Of a stretch of 10,667 nt of DNA, positions 1-6,358 are shown piece by piece (the stretch's first letter is position 1; each line of letters begins with the position of its first letter). This DNA comes from Patescibacteria group bacterium (GTDB taxonomy: Bacteria > Patescibacteriota > Patescibacteriia > 2-12-FULL-60-25), in assembly GCA_018061485.1 (NCBI GenBank), contig JAGOUA010000017.1, forward strand, positions 1 through 10,667, given 5' to 3'. The notes beneath the pieces were generated by a model. It saw only the letters and a program-made list of their open reading frames with translations, was not told where the DNA came from and made no database searches. The translations under genes were made by a program, and so were the position numbers.

Positions 1-1231
1 GAATGTCTTGTGCCTCTTGCTGCCACGTGGCGATACCCAATCCAAGAACGCGGTCCATTTCGCGAAGCGTGGCGCGTTTTTGTGACGAGGGCATATCAGC
101 TTTTACCAACTCCCATACCAGGGCAAGGGCTTTTGGCGTATGAAGATCATCGGCAAGTGCTTCGCGAAAGCGCGATAGCACCTCCTGACTTGGATCGGTC
201 CCCGTTTCTTCCTCCCACGAAAGATAGACAGCCTTAAGCTTAGACAGTGCCTGTTTAGCACCGTCGAGCGCTTCCCAGGTGAAGTTGAGCTTTGAACGAT
301 AGTGCGCGCCCAACACAAAATAGCGATATGCAACCGGCGTATATCCACGATCGGCAAGATCTTGCAAGGTGTACCCGTTCCCAAGAGACTTTCCCATACG
401 CCCACCATCTACCAGCAAAAACTCGTGATGCACCCAATGGTTCGCCAATGGCTGATGCGTTAAACACTCGCTTTGAGCAATCTCGTTTTCATGATGCACC
501 GGGATATGATCGACACCCCCCGTATGAACATCAAACCTCGTTCCCAAATATTTTGCCGACATTGCCGAACACTCAATGTGCCACCCAGGAAAGCCCACAC
601 CCCAAGGGCTTTCCCACTCCATGTGACGATGCTCGCTTGGATGCGAAAACTTCCACAACGCAAAATCACTCTGCTGACGCTTTTCCGCATGAACCTCGAC
701 CCGCGCGCCCGCCTCTTTTTCGTCTAAACGCTGACCAGAGAGTAGGCCGTATTCAGGAAACGTCGCTGTATCAAAATAGATACCGTCGCTTGTTCGATAG
801 GTGTGCCCTGCACGCTCCAACTCCTGAATCAAGGCGATCTGCTCAGGAATATGCTCTGTCGCACGCGGAAGAATCGTTGGTCGCTGAATATGCAAAGCAT
901 CAAGCCCCTCAAGAAAAAGAGCTTCATACCGTCGAGCGATATCCCACGCGGTTTGCCCTAAAGCTGTTGCGCGTTTTTGGAGCTTATCCTCCCCCATATC
1001 CCCATCGTCCACCAAATGCCCCACATCCGTAATATTCGTCACATGACGAACCGTATAACCAAACAACGCCAGCGTACGAACCAGCACGTCGTCACCAAGA
1101 TACTTACGCCAGTTGCCGATGGTTGGCTCGCTGTACACCGTTGGCCCACAACTATACACGCCCACTTCAGGCGGATGCAGCGGAACCACTTCTTGATACG
1201 AGCGAGATCGGGTATTCCACAAAGAAATCAT
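1..1231 (-). CDS. cysS: Cysteinyl-tRNA synthetase, 3' end cut by the window edge
   Basis: Class I aminoacyl-tRNA synthetase that charges tRNA-Cys in the cytoplasm. I translated 410 residues from the ATG at 1231; the frame stays open to the edge, so the C-terminal part is missing (family length is about 450-470). The zinc ligands are recognisable as C28, C221, H246 and E250; their spacing (25 and 29 residues after the second Cys) matches the E. coli enzyme. Further family blocks are CGPTVY (28-33), NITDVGH (66-72), WGVGFPGWHIECSAMS (210-225) and HTGGVDHIPVHHENEIAQSE (236-255). Oddities: the HIGH signature reads TIGN (37-40) and KMSKS reads RMGKS (278-282). I recall both variants from Patescibacteria but cannot verify this here. 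It follows the TrmB-like gene after 53 bp. No Shine-Dalgarno sequence is seen and the predicted leader is only a few bases, so the start is chosen by alignment with the family N-terminus. Confidence 0.96.
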   Translation of the reverse strand, partial: MISLWNTRSRSYQEVVPLHPPEVGVYSCGPTVYSEPTIGNWRKYLGDDVLVRTLALFGYTVRHVTNITDVGHLVDDGDMGEDKLQKRATALGQTAWDIARRYEALFLEGLDALHIQRPTILPRATEHIPEQIALIQELERAGHTYRTSDGIYFDTATFPEYGLLSGQRLDEKEAGARVEVHAEKRQQSDFALWKFSHPSEHRHMEWESPWGVGFPGWHIECSAMSAKYLGTRFDVHTGGVDHIPVHHENEIAQSECLTHQPLANHWVHHEFLLVDGGRMGKSLGNGYTLQDLADRGYTPVAYRYFVLGAHYRSKLNFTWEALDGAKQALSKLKAVYLSWEEETGTDPSQEVLSRFREALADDLHTPKALALVWELVKADMPSSQKRATLREMDRVLGLGIATWQQEAQDI

Positions 1232-1242
1232 GCACAAACCCT

Positions 1243-1271
1243 AGCATAAGCGCCGCTGTTTACCAATACAA
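1243..1271 (-). promoter_or_regulatory. Candidate cysS promoter
   Basis: On the minus strand TTGTAT (1271-1266) and TATGCT (1248-1243) are separated by 17 bp. The -10 box matches four of six consensus bases; the -35 box matches only TTG. The predicted start would lie around 1236, giving a leader of about five bases before the cysS ATG. It would let cysS be transcribed independently of the upstream string. Confidence 0.4.
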
Positions 1272-1284
1272 ACCCGTAACCAAA

Positions 1285-2082
1285 TTACACCCCCCACCCG
1301 CTAGGGGGATTCCACGGCTGAGCAAGCGACCAAGAGCGCTCATAGAGCGAACGCATCAGGCCAACCATATCAGGACTCTCCATGACCATTCCCACCTGCT
1401 CGTCTGACGACGCGATAAGATACGCTCGATCCTCTACAAGGGAAAGAGAGCCGGCAAACGGCGCCTCGTTGAGGGGAATCCAGCGCACCTCGAACCCTCG
1501 ACGATCGAACATTGGTGGATGATCCTCAAGAGAAGCGAGCGCCAGAAGCACACGACCTCCTACCCCCGCTGACACCGCGATGCGCTTAGGTGCGTCATAA
1601 GCCGCTAGCTGACGAAGTTTTTCATCCACGGCAAAATACTCCCAAATTTCTCCCTTCATCGAAGCGATTTCCTCGCGAACACGAGACAGTCCCTCACCCC
1701 CCTCAAAAGCTCGTACGCGTGGACGATGCCGTTCGTCATACAGCGCCAACCATCCAGGCAAAGCCTGCTCTGCGCGGCGGCGCCATTCTTGCGCTTCATG
1801 ACATCGTTCTTCGCATACGGCCAGCCAACGTGAAGGAGAAAGAGCGCGATACCACACCTCACGCGCACGCCCTTCTTTTTGCACAAGCTCCTGCGCCAAT
1901 AGCCATTCAAGCGACGCTTGTAGCGTACTACGGGGTTCATTAAGCGCCTCGGCTATATCTTGTAACCGCAACGCTTGCGCTTGAAGCAACGCCTGATAGA
2001 CGCGAGCCGTTCGATCGCTTTGGGCGATATGCGCCCATACGGCGCGTTCTTCAAGAGGGGTCATACTCCGTGAGAATAGCAT
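1285..2082 (-). CDS. TrmB-like HTH transcriptional regulator
   Basis: Predicted DNA-binding regulator of 265 residues. An N-terminal winged helix-turn-helix spans about residues 24-80 (RVYQALLQAQALRLQDIAEAL, then the recognition-helix region EPRSTLQASLEWLL). An Arg/Glu-rich helical linker follows (84-108). The C-terminal part (121-265) begins PRVRAFEGGEGLSRVREEI, which resembles the effector domain of TrmB-family and TrmB-like regulators common in Patescibacteria. The ligand is not identifiable. I chose the ATG at 2082 because a clean GGAGG lies six bases before it. A longer upstream extension to 2280 lies wholly inside the glycosyltransferase gene and reads as low-complexity Arg-rich sequence. 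The start overlaps the glycosyltransferase end by 32 bp, so the two are probably translationally coupled. Family call is fairly sure, target unknown. Confidence 0.8.
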   Translation of the reverse strand: MLFSRSMTPLEERAVWAHIAQSDRTARVYQALLQAQALRLQDIAEALNEPRSTLQASLEWLLAQELVQKEGRAREVWYRALSPSRWLAVCEERCHEAQEWRRRAEQALPGWLALYDERHRPRVRAFEGGEGLSRVREEIASMKGEIWEYFAVDEKLRQLAAYDAPKRIAVSAGVGGRVLLALASLEDHPPMFDRRGFEVRWIPLNEAPFAGSLSLVEDRAYLIASSDEQVGMVMESPDMVGLMRSLYERSWSLAQPWNPPSGWGV

Positions 2083-3181
2083 AGGTTGCCTCCGCGGTTT
2101 TCTGCCATGTATATGCCTGCGCCCGCACCCTTCCGCGCTCTTGATACCGAGCCCGTTCTTCCATCGAGAGGGTGAGAACACGCTCCATCGCCTCGCTAGC
2201 CGCCCGTATATCATGCGGCGAAACCAAGGCGAATGCCGCGTCTCCCGCAACTTCTGGGAGCGACCCCGCATTCGAGGCAATCACCAACGTACGACACGCA
2301 AACGCCTCAAGAATCGTGAGACCAAACCCTTCATACCAGGACAGATGCACGAGTGCCGTCGACGCCGAAAGCAACGCCACTTTTTGTGCTTCGCTTACGT
2401 ATCCAAGAAGGCGTACACGCTTTCCGTGAGGATGTTGTTCGATACGACGCGCGAGCTGCTTCCATCCTTTTCCGGGCTGTCCAACCAAAACCAATAGCCC
2501 TGTAGATGAACGTTCTGCAAACGCAAAAAACGCTTCTACGACACCGCGAATATGCTTCTTTTCTTCCAATCGGCCGATAAAGAGAAAAAACGGCTCATCA
2601 CCTAAACCATGAGCTTCACGCACCACCTGTTGTTCTTCCACCGAAGAAGGCCGGTACACCTCGTGCTGAACACCTAACGGAGTCACATGAATACGCTCGG
2701 GGGCGCATCCATACAATGTCACGAGTTCTTGTTTTGAAAACTCAGAGACCGTAAGAATATGAGCAGAAGATCGGACAATGTCTCGCGTTGTAGCTTCGTG
2801 ATACGCGACTTGGATGGGTTTATAAAACTCCGGATGCCGACGAAAGCCCACATCGTGAATCGTGACGACGGTACGCTTAGGTAAAACGCGTGGTAACACA
2901 TGCGCCGGCACAAATAACACATCTGGCGGCATGAGACGCATCTCAGAAGAAAGCCGTATCTGTGTCCAAAGATACTGCGGCGGCCACGAAAGCACGCGCT
3001 CCGTCCAACCCTTGGTCCACTCGCGAAGATCTTGCTGAAGCGGGGTATTTGTATACAACACCCATGCATGAAGCGTCGCTACAGGAAGACGATGCAGTTC
3101 GCGTAAGAGGTGCGCCGCGTACCATTCCACCCCCGTTCTCTGCGCACGATTGGCGCGAGAGGCTTCGATGCCGATCACCAT
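2051..3181 (-). CDS. Glycosyltransferase, GT4 (GT-B fold) family 1 type
   Basis: Retaining-type glycosyltransferase of 376 residues, predicted to transfer a sugar from a nucleotide-sugar donor in building a surface glycan; acceptor and sugar cannot be told. The N-terminal Rossmann half contains RTGVEWYAAHLLREL (15-29) and VVTIHDVGFRRHPEF (105-119). HILTVSEFSKQEL (141-153) and VTPLGV (166-171) lead to the donor-binding half with FIGRLEEKKH (201-210; R204 and K209 are the usual diphosphate contacts). The EX7E motif is EGFGLTILE (E284, E292), followed by ASNAGSLPEVAGDAA (302-316). Length is normal and there is no membrane segment, so it probably works at the inner face of the membrane. It starts 2 bp after the mreB stop with no good ribosome site, which suggests translational coupling. 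It ends in TGA, so UGA is a stop in this genome. Confidence 0.93.
   Translation of the reverse strand: MVIGIEASRANRAQRTGVEWYAAHLLRELHRLPVATLHAWVLYTNTPLQQDLREWTKGWTERVLSWPPQYLWTQIRLSSEMRLMPPDVLFVPAHVLPRVLPKRTVVTIHDVGFRRHPEFYKPIQVAYHEATTRDIVRSSAHILTVSEFSKQELVTLYGCAPERIHVTPLGVQHEVYRPSSVEEQQVVREAHGLGDEPFFLFIGRLEEKKHIRGVVEAFFAFAERSSTGLLVLVGQPGKGWKQLARRIEQHPHGKRVRLLGYVSEAQKVALLSASTALVHLSWYEGFGLTILEAFACRTLVIASNAGSLPEVAGDAAFALVSPHDIRAASEAMERVLTLSMEERARYQERGRVRAQAYTWQKTAEATYAILTEYDPS
2083..2093 (-). promoter_or_regulatory. Shine-Dalgarno site that fixes the TrmB-like start
   Basis: GGAGG (2093-2089, minus strand) lies six bases before the ATG at 2082. It sits inside the glycosyltransferase coding sequence. 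It is the best ribosome-binding site among the minus-strand genes. The alternative ATG at 2064 has only a GGAG one base away, which is too close. Confidence 0.75.
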
Positions 3182-3183
3182 AC

Positions 3184-4194
3184 CTACGCCGAAAAAATAC
3201 TCCGCTTATACGCTTCGAGGTTTTCGAGGGCGATACCCGTTCCACGCGCGACACACATCTGCGGATTTTCCGCCATCATCGCCGGAACGCCCGTCGCTTC
3301 GGCAAACAAGCGATCCAGATGGCGCAACTGCGAAGACCCTCCGGACAAAACCATGCCTTTTTGCATCACATCCGCCGAGAGCTCTGGCGGCGTAGCACGT
3401 AACACTTCTTTAATCGCCTCGATAATCCCCTGCAACTCGTGTTGAATGGCATCCGTCACATCATCGCTCGTGATACTCACAATACGAGGCAAGCCGCTGA
3501 TCATATCGCGACCTTTAATCTCCATATCCAGCTTGTCTTCTAAATAGAGCGCGGAGCCAATACGAATCTTCACATCTTCGGCCGTACGCTCACCGATCGC
3601 GAGACCATACTTGCGTCGAATATGCTCTTGAATCGCGGCATCAAGCTTATTTCCTCCAATACGGACCGACGCCGACGACACAATTCCACCGAGAGAAATC
3701 ACCGCGATCTCGGACGTCCCTCCCCCGATATCAATAATCATGTGTCCGGACGGTGATCCAATCGGAATATCCGCACCAATCGCCGCCACCACTGGCTCTT
3801 TAATGATATACGCCGCTTTTGCGCCTGCGGACATCGTTGCGTCAATCACCGCGCGACGCTCCGTCGAGGTAATACCTCCCGGAACGGCTACCATCACCTC
3901 AGGACGAAACAGCCTCACTCCCCCCATCGCTTTATTGATAAAATACCGCAACATCGCTTCTGTTGAGCGATAGTCGGCAATCACCCCATCTTTTAAGGGG
4001 CGTTTCGCCACAATCGTGTCCGGCGTACGGCCAAGCATGTCTTTCGCTTGATTCCCCACCGCAAGCACTTTTTTATCCGCAAGAGAGATGGCTACCACTG
4101 ACGGTTCATGCAAAATAATGCCCCGCTTTGGGACGTATACCAATACCGTTGTCGTGCCGAGGTCTATGCCGATTTTTTTATTGAAGATACTCAT
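3184..4194 (-). CDS. mreB: Rod shape-determining actin homologue MreB
   Basis: Actin-like cytoskeletal ATPase of 336 residues that forms membrane-associated filaments and positions cell-wall synthesis. Visible motifs: phosphate-1 loop IGIDLGTTTVLVY (8-20), IVAKRPLKDGVIADY (61-75), MVAVPGGITSTERRA (101-115), the conserved Glu in IKEPVVAAIGADIPI (131-145), phosphate-2 loop DIGGGTSEIAVIS (155-167), and adenosine motif MVLSGGSSQLRHLD (281-294). Length is normal for MreB (about 335-345), and the family's usual PxxMxxxxARG ending is present as ENPQMCVARGTG. It lies 27 bp after the DUF4012 gene and 2 bp before a glycosyltransferase; mreC and mreD are not in the window. No Shine-Dalgarno sequence is evident before the ATG, and a small hairpin occupies that place. 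Confidence 0.97.
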   Translation of the reverse strand: MSIFNKKIGIDLGTTTVLVYVPKRGIILHEPSVVAISLADKKVLAVGNQAKDMLGRTPDTIVAKRPLKDGVIADYRSTEAMLRYFINKAMGGVRLFRPEVMVAVPGGITSTERRAVIDATMSAGAKAAYIIKEPVVAAIGADIPIGSPSGHMIIDIGGGTSEIAVISLGGIVSSASVRIGGNKLDAAIQEHIRRKYGLAIGERTAEDVKIRIGSALYLEDKLDMEIKGRDMISGLPRIVSITSDDVTDAIQHELQGIIEAIKEVLRATPPELSADVMQKGMVLSGGSSQLRHLDRLFAEATGVPAMMAENPQMCVARGTGIALENLEAYKRSIFSA

Positions 4195-4199
4195 ACAGC

Positions 4200-4215
4200 A
4201 AAAGGCGTCACGCCC
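4200..4215 (-). other. Small hairpin with U-run just before mreB
   Basis: Read on the minus strand the gap contains GGCG-TGA-CGCC (4214-4204) with a possible outer G-U pair, followed by TTTT (4203-4200). It ends five bases before the mreB ATG, where a ribosome site would normally lie. It could be a weak attenuator, a translation control element or chance; the stem is only 4-5 bp. Confidence 0.3.
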
Positions 4216-4221
4216 AAGAAG

Positions 4222-6234
4222 TTACCACTGGATACTAAATACTTGATCTTCCTCGAGAGAAATGGACGCTTGATATCGTGCGTCGCCGTACCGCTTTGGA
4301 TCTTCTCCCGGCGTCGCTCGTCGAACGGTCTGCGGGGTATGTACATCCACCGCTAACCGCGGATACGACCCAGGTTGCTTTTGCACCAAGAGCGTATAGG
4401 TATTTTGACGCAATGACGCCACCGCGGAAGCGGGCAAACGATACGTAAACTGCAACTCCCCCGTCTTTCCCGACTCTACCGAAAAGAACGCTCCAAATAC
4501 CGTTTTCCCCAAGTCCTTATACACATCTACCGTGCCGGCAACCGCTCGTCCACCGGTACGATACAAGTCATCTTGCATCGCTCCCTTGGAAGAGACAAGC
4601 TCGCTCCCTTCGGGAACATACACACGAGCGTAGTTCCGGTAGCGCGTATAGCGCCACGTTGGCGTTGGATTGGTGTTTTTATAGCGCAAGGTGACGGTCG
4701 CTAAAGCCTCCGTTGGTGACACAAGGCGCACACCGTACAAGATCTGTTTATCCATGACCCCATCCGTCTTGAGTGAGCCCATATTCGTATCAACCACCCA
4801 CAAAAAATCCCCTTCCGCAGATCGCGTTCGTCCAGACCACTGGCGCATATCCAGCGCGCTCTGCAAAACCGGATCTTTCGCATACAGCAAAACATCTTTT
4901 GTGTTGAGCGACGTGGTAACCGCGTTCAAGAGCTCTGGCCAGCGACGAGCTGGAACGTCCGAAAGCCTCTGAAACAGGGCATTTCCCAACTGTGCAACCA
5001 CCTCTTTGCGTTGTGGTGTCGGCAATCCTTCTTGGTGAAAACGCATGTGCACGTCGTACTGCAACACATCAAAGAACGTGTCCGCACGAAACTCCTGATC
5101 CTGAATCGTGATAGGCCCCGTGACCTCTAACAACCGTCGAAAGGTCTCTGGCTGAAGGGCGATTAACCCATCGAGATTCCCCACCGTTACTCCCGCCAAG
5201 CGACGCTCTTCTTGATACTGCTCAAGCAGGACCGCGGCACTCTGTGGAAAATCCGGAGACCAGTTTGCGTCACGAAAAAAGAGGTTTGGTTGCTCTAACC
5301 AGCGACGTATAGGCTCAGGTGATGGCTTTTTCCACACGCCCGACACGGGATTATCCACCGAATACACATCTTGAAAGGTCATCTTTTCAATATCTCCTGA
5401 ATCCACCGTGATTTCGCCCACCGTTCCGATGAATCCCCCCGTGGCACGCGCCTCATCCGTATTTTGTAGAATCACGAGAAACGTTTTTCGCTCAGGATAC
5501 CCCGCAAGCGGGAGACCTACCTCAAGGAGCTCAATCGCTTGATCAAACGAAGTCTGGAGTTGTTCAAATTGCGCCACACGAGCCCGTAATTCCGCTTGTA
5601 ACGTAGGAGCGATGCCCTCGCCAGACACACGTTGCCAACGATCAAGCGCGATCACCATCCGCTCACGAGCGGAACGAATGGTCGGCATGGCTTGACTGAG
5701 TCGCGCCAATACCAAGCGCTTTTCTTCACGACTCAGCGATCGAAAGGTTCGATCTGGTTCAAGAGGACTCGCGAGCGCTCCGCTTCCCATCCCGACCTCG
5801 TCCAACACCTCTTGTAAGAGAATGGCTACCTGCAAGACATCATCCACGCCTCGCAAGGTGCTGTTTGCAGCGGATAAACTCTCATCCAGCGTAACAACAT
5901 ACGATCGCACAACAGGCATCACTCGCCAAAAGAGCAACGCCCGAGATCCGTATTCCGTCCATCGAATCCCGCTCTCGGCCCGTTGAAGGGCGGCCTGCGC
6001 CTCATCAAAGGCTCGCGCTTCTGCTTGCGTCGTCGCTTGCTGTAAGGCCTCGTACGTAGAACGCAGACCCCACGCCGCCAATCCGCCACCCACGATAAGG
6101 GGCAGAAGTAGGATCGCCATTCCCAACACCACCCAACGCCACGTTTTGCGAGACTTGGGCGAAGAAGCGCGCATCGCATGAGACGGGTGCGCAACAGAAA
6201 CAGGGGCGGGAACGTGCATAGATAGAACCATCAT
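4222..6234 (-). CDS. DUF4012-domain single-pass membrane protein
   Basis: Large exported protein of 670 residues, function unknown. A basic stretch (R22-R33) precedes one membrane span at about 34-56 (WVVLGMAILLLPLIVGGG...). The positive-inside rule places the rest outside the membrane. Residues 57-240 are helical and Glu/Gln/Ala-rich, possibly coiled. The DUF4012 core at about 250-400 has the recognisable blocks TFLVILQNTDEARATGGFIG (251-270) and FFRDANWSPDFPQSAAVLLE (319-338). The remainder (about 440-670) has a beta-strand-like pattern. DUF4012 proteins are common in Patescibacteria and Actinobacteria, often near polysaccharide genes; the mreB and glycosyltransferase neighbours fit a role in the envelope, which is inference. 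Start choice is uncertain: ATGs at 6234, 6231 and 6219 all lack a clear ribosome site. It is the first gene of the minus-strand string. Confidence 0.88.
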   Translation of the reverse strand: MMVLSMHVPAPVSVAHPSHAMRASSPKSRKTWRWVVLGMAILLLPLIVGGGLAAWGLRSTYEALQQATTQAEARAFDEAQAALQRAESGIRWTEYGSRALLFWRVMPVVRSYVVTLDESLSAANSTLRGVDDVLQVAILLQEVLDEVGMGSGALASPLEPDRTFRSLSREEKRLVLARLSQAMPTIRSARERMVIALDRWQRVSGEGIAPTLQAELRARVAQFEQLQTSFDQAIELLEVGLPLAGYPERKTFLVILQNTDEARATGGFIGTVGEITVDSGDIEKMTFQDVYSVDNPVSGVWKKPSPEPIRRWLEQPNLFFRDANWSPDFPQSAAVLLEQYQEERRLAGVTVGNLDGLIALQPETFRRLLEVTGPITIQDQEFRADTFFDVLQYDVHMRFHQEGLPTPQRKEVVAQLGNALFQRLSDVPARRWPELLNAVTTSLNTKDVLLYAKDPVLQSALDMRQWSGRTRSAEGDFLWVVDTNMGSLKTDGVMDKQILYGVRLVSPTEALATVTLRYKNTNPTPTWRYTRYRNYARVYVPEGSELVSSKGAMQDDLYRTGGRAVAGTVDVYKDLGKTVFGAFFSVESGKTGELQFTYRLPASAVASLRQNTYTLLVQKQPGSYPRLAVDVHTPQTVRRATPGEDPKRYGDARYQASISLEEDQVFSIQW

Positions 6235-6264
6235 ACCAAGAGGCGCAAAAAACGTCGCCTAGTA

Positions 6265-6292
6265 TTGACTTTTTGAGTGTTTTTGCTATAAC
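6265..6292 (+). promoter_or_regulatory. Strong sigma-70-type promoter of the orphan plus-strand gene
   Basis: TTGACT (6265-6270) and TATAAC (6287-6292) are 16 bp apart. TG at 6284-6285 makes it an extended -10 (TGCTATAAC). Both boxes match five of six consensus bases. Transcription should begin near 6299. It is the best promoter in the window and fires away from the DUF4012 gene. Confidence 0.75.
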
Positions 6293-6298
6293 AAGCAC

Positions 6299-6358
6299 AT
6301 CTTTCCCCTTGGAAAGACGCCCTTTCACCGAGCGCTGGGCGCTCACGGAGAACGTTCC
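6299..6358 (+). promoter_or_regulatory. Structured 5' leader with alternative hairpins
   Basis: The predicted leader is about 60 nt. CTTTCC (6301-6306) pairs with GGAAAG (6311-6316) across a 4-nt loop. The same GAAAG (6312-6316) can instead pair with CTTTC (6322-6326) across a 5-nt loop, so the two helices exclude each other. A third stem, GAGCGC-TGG-GCGCTC (6330-6344), ends two bases before the GGAG ribosome site (6347-6350), which lies eight bases before the ATG. The arrangement looks like a translation switch or a stability element. No known riboswitch class is recognised. Confidence 0.5.

Noticed and set aside
292..1032. Plus-strand open frame of 246 codons
   Set aside because: Antisense to cysS, whose minus frame carries all synthetase motifs; the plus translation is Pro/His/Arg-rich without a fold signature.
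1288..1312. C-run and G-run at the end of the TrmB-like gene as a terminator
   Set aside because: A short CCCCC/GGGGG pairing is possible, but it lies within the last codons and no U-run follows.
2051..2053. UGA recoding (genetic code 25)
   Set aside because: The glycosyltransferase ends at TGA at the normal family length, and long genes here contain no in-frame TGA.
6261..6289. Minus-strand promoter for the DUF4012 string (AATACT at 6266-6261)
   Set aside because: No acceptable -35 at 16-18 bp and no TGn extension; a promoter must exist upstream of this gene but I cannot place it.
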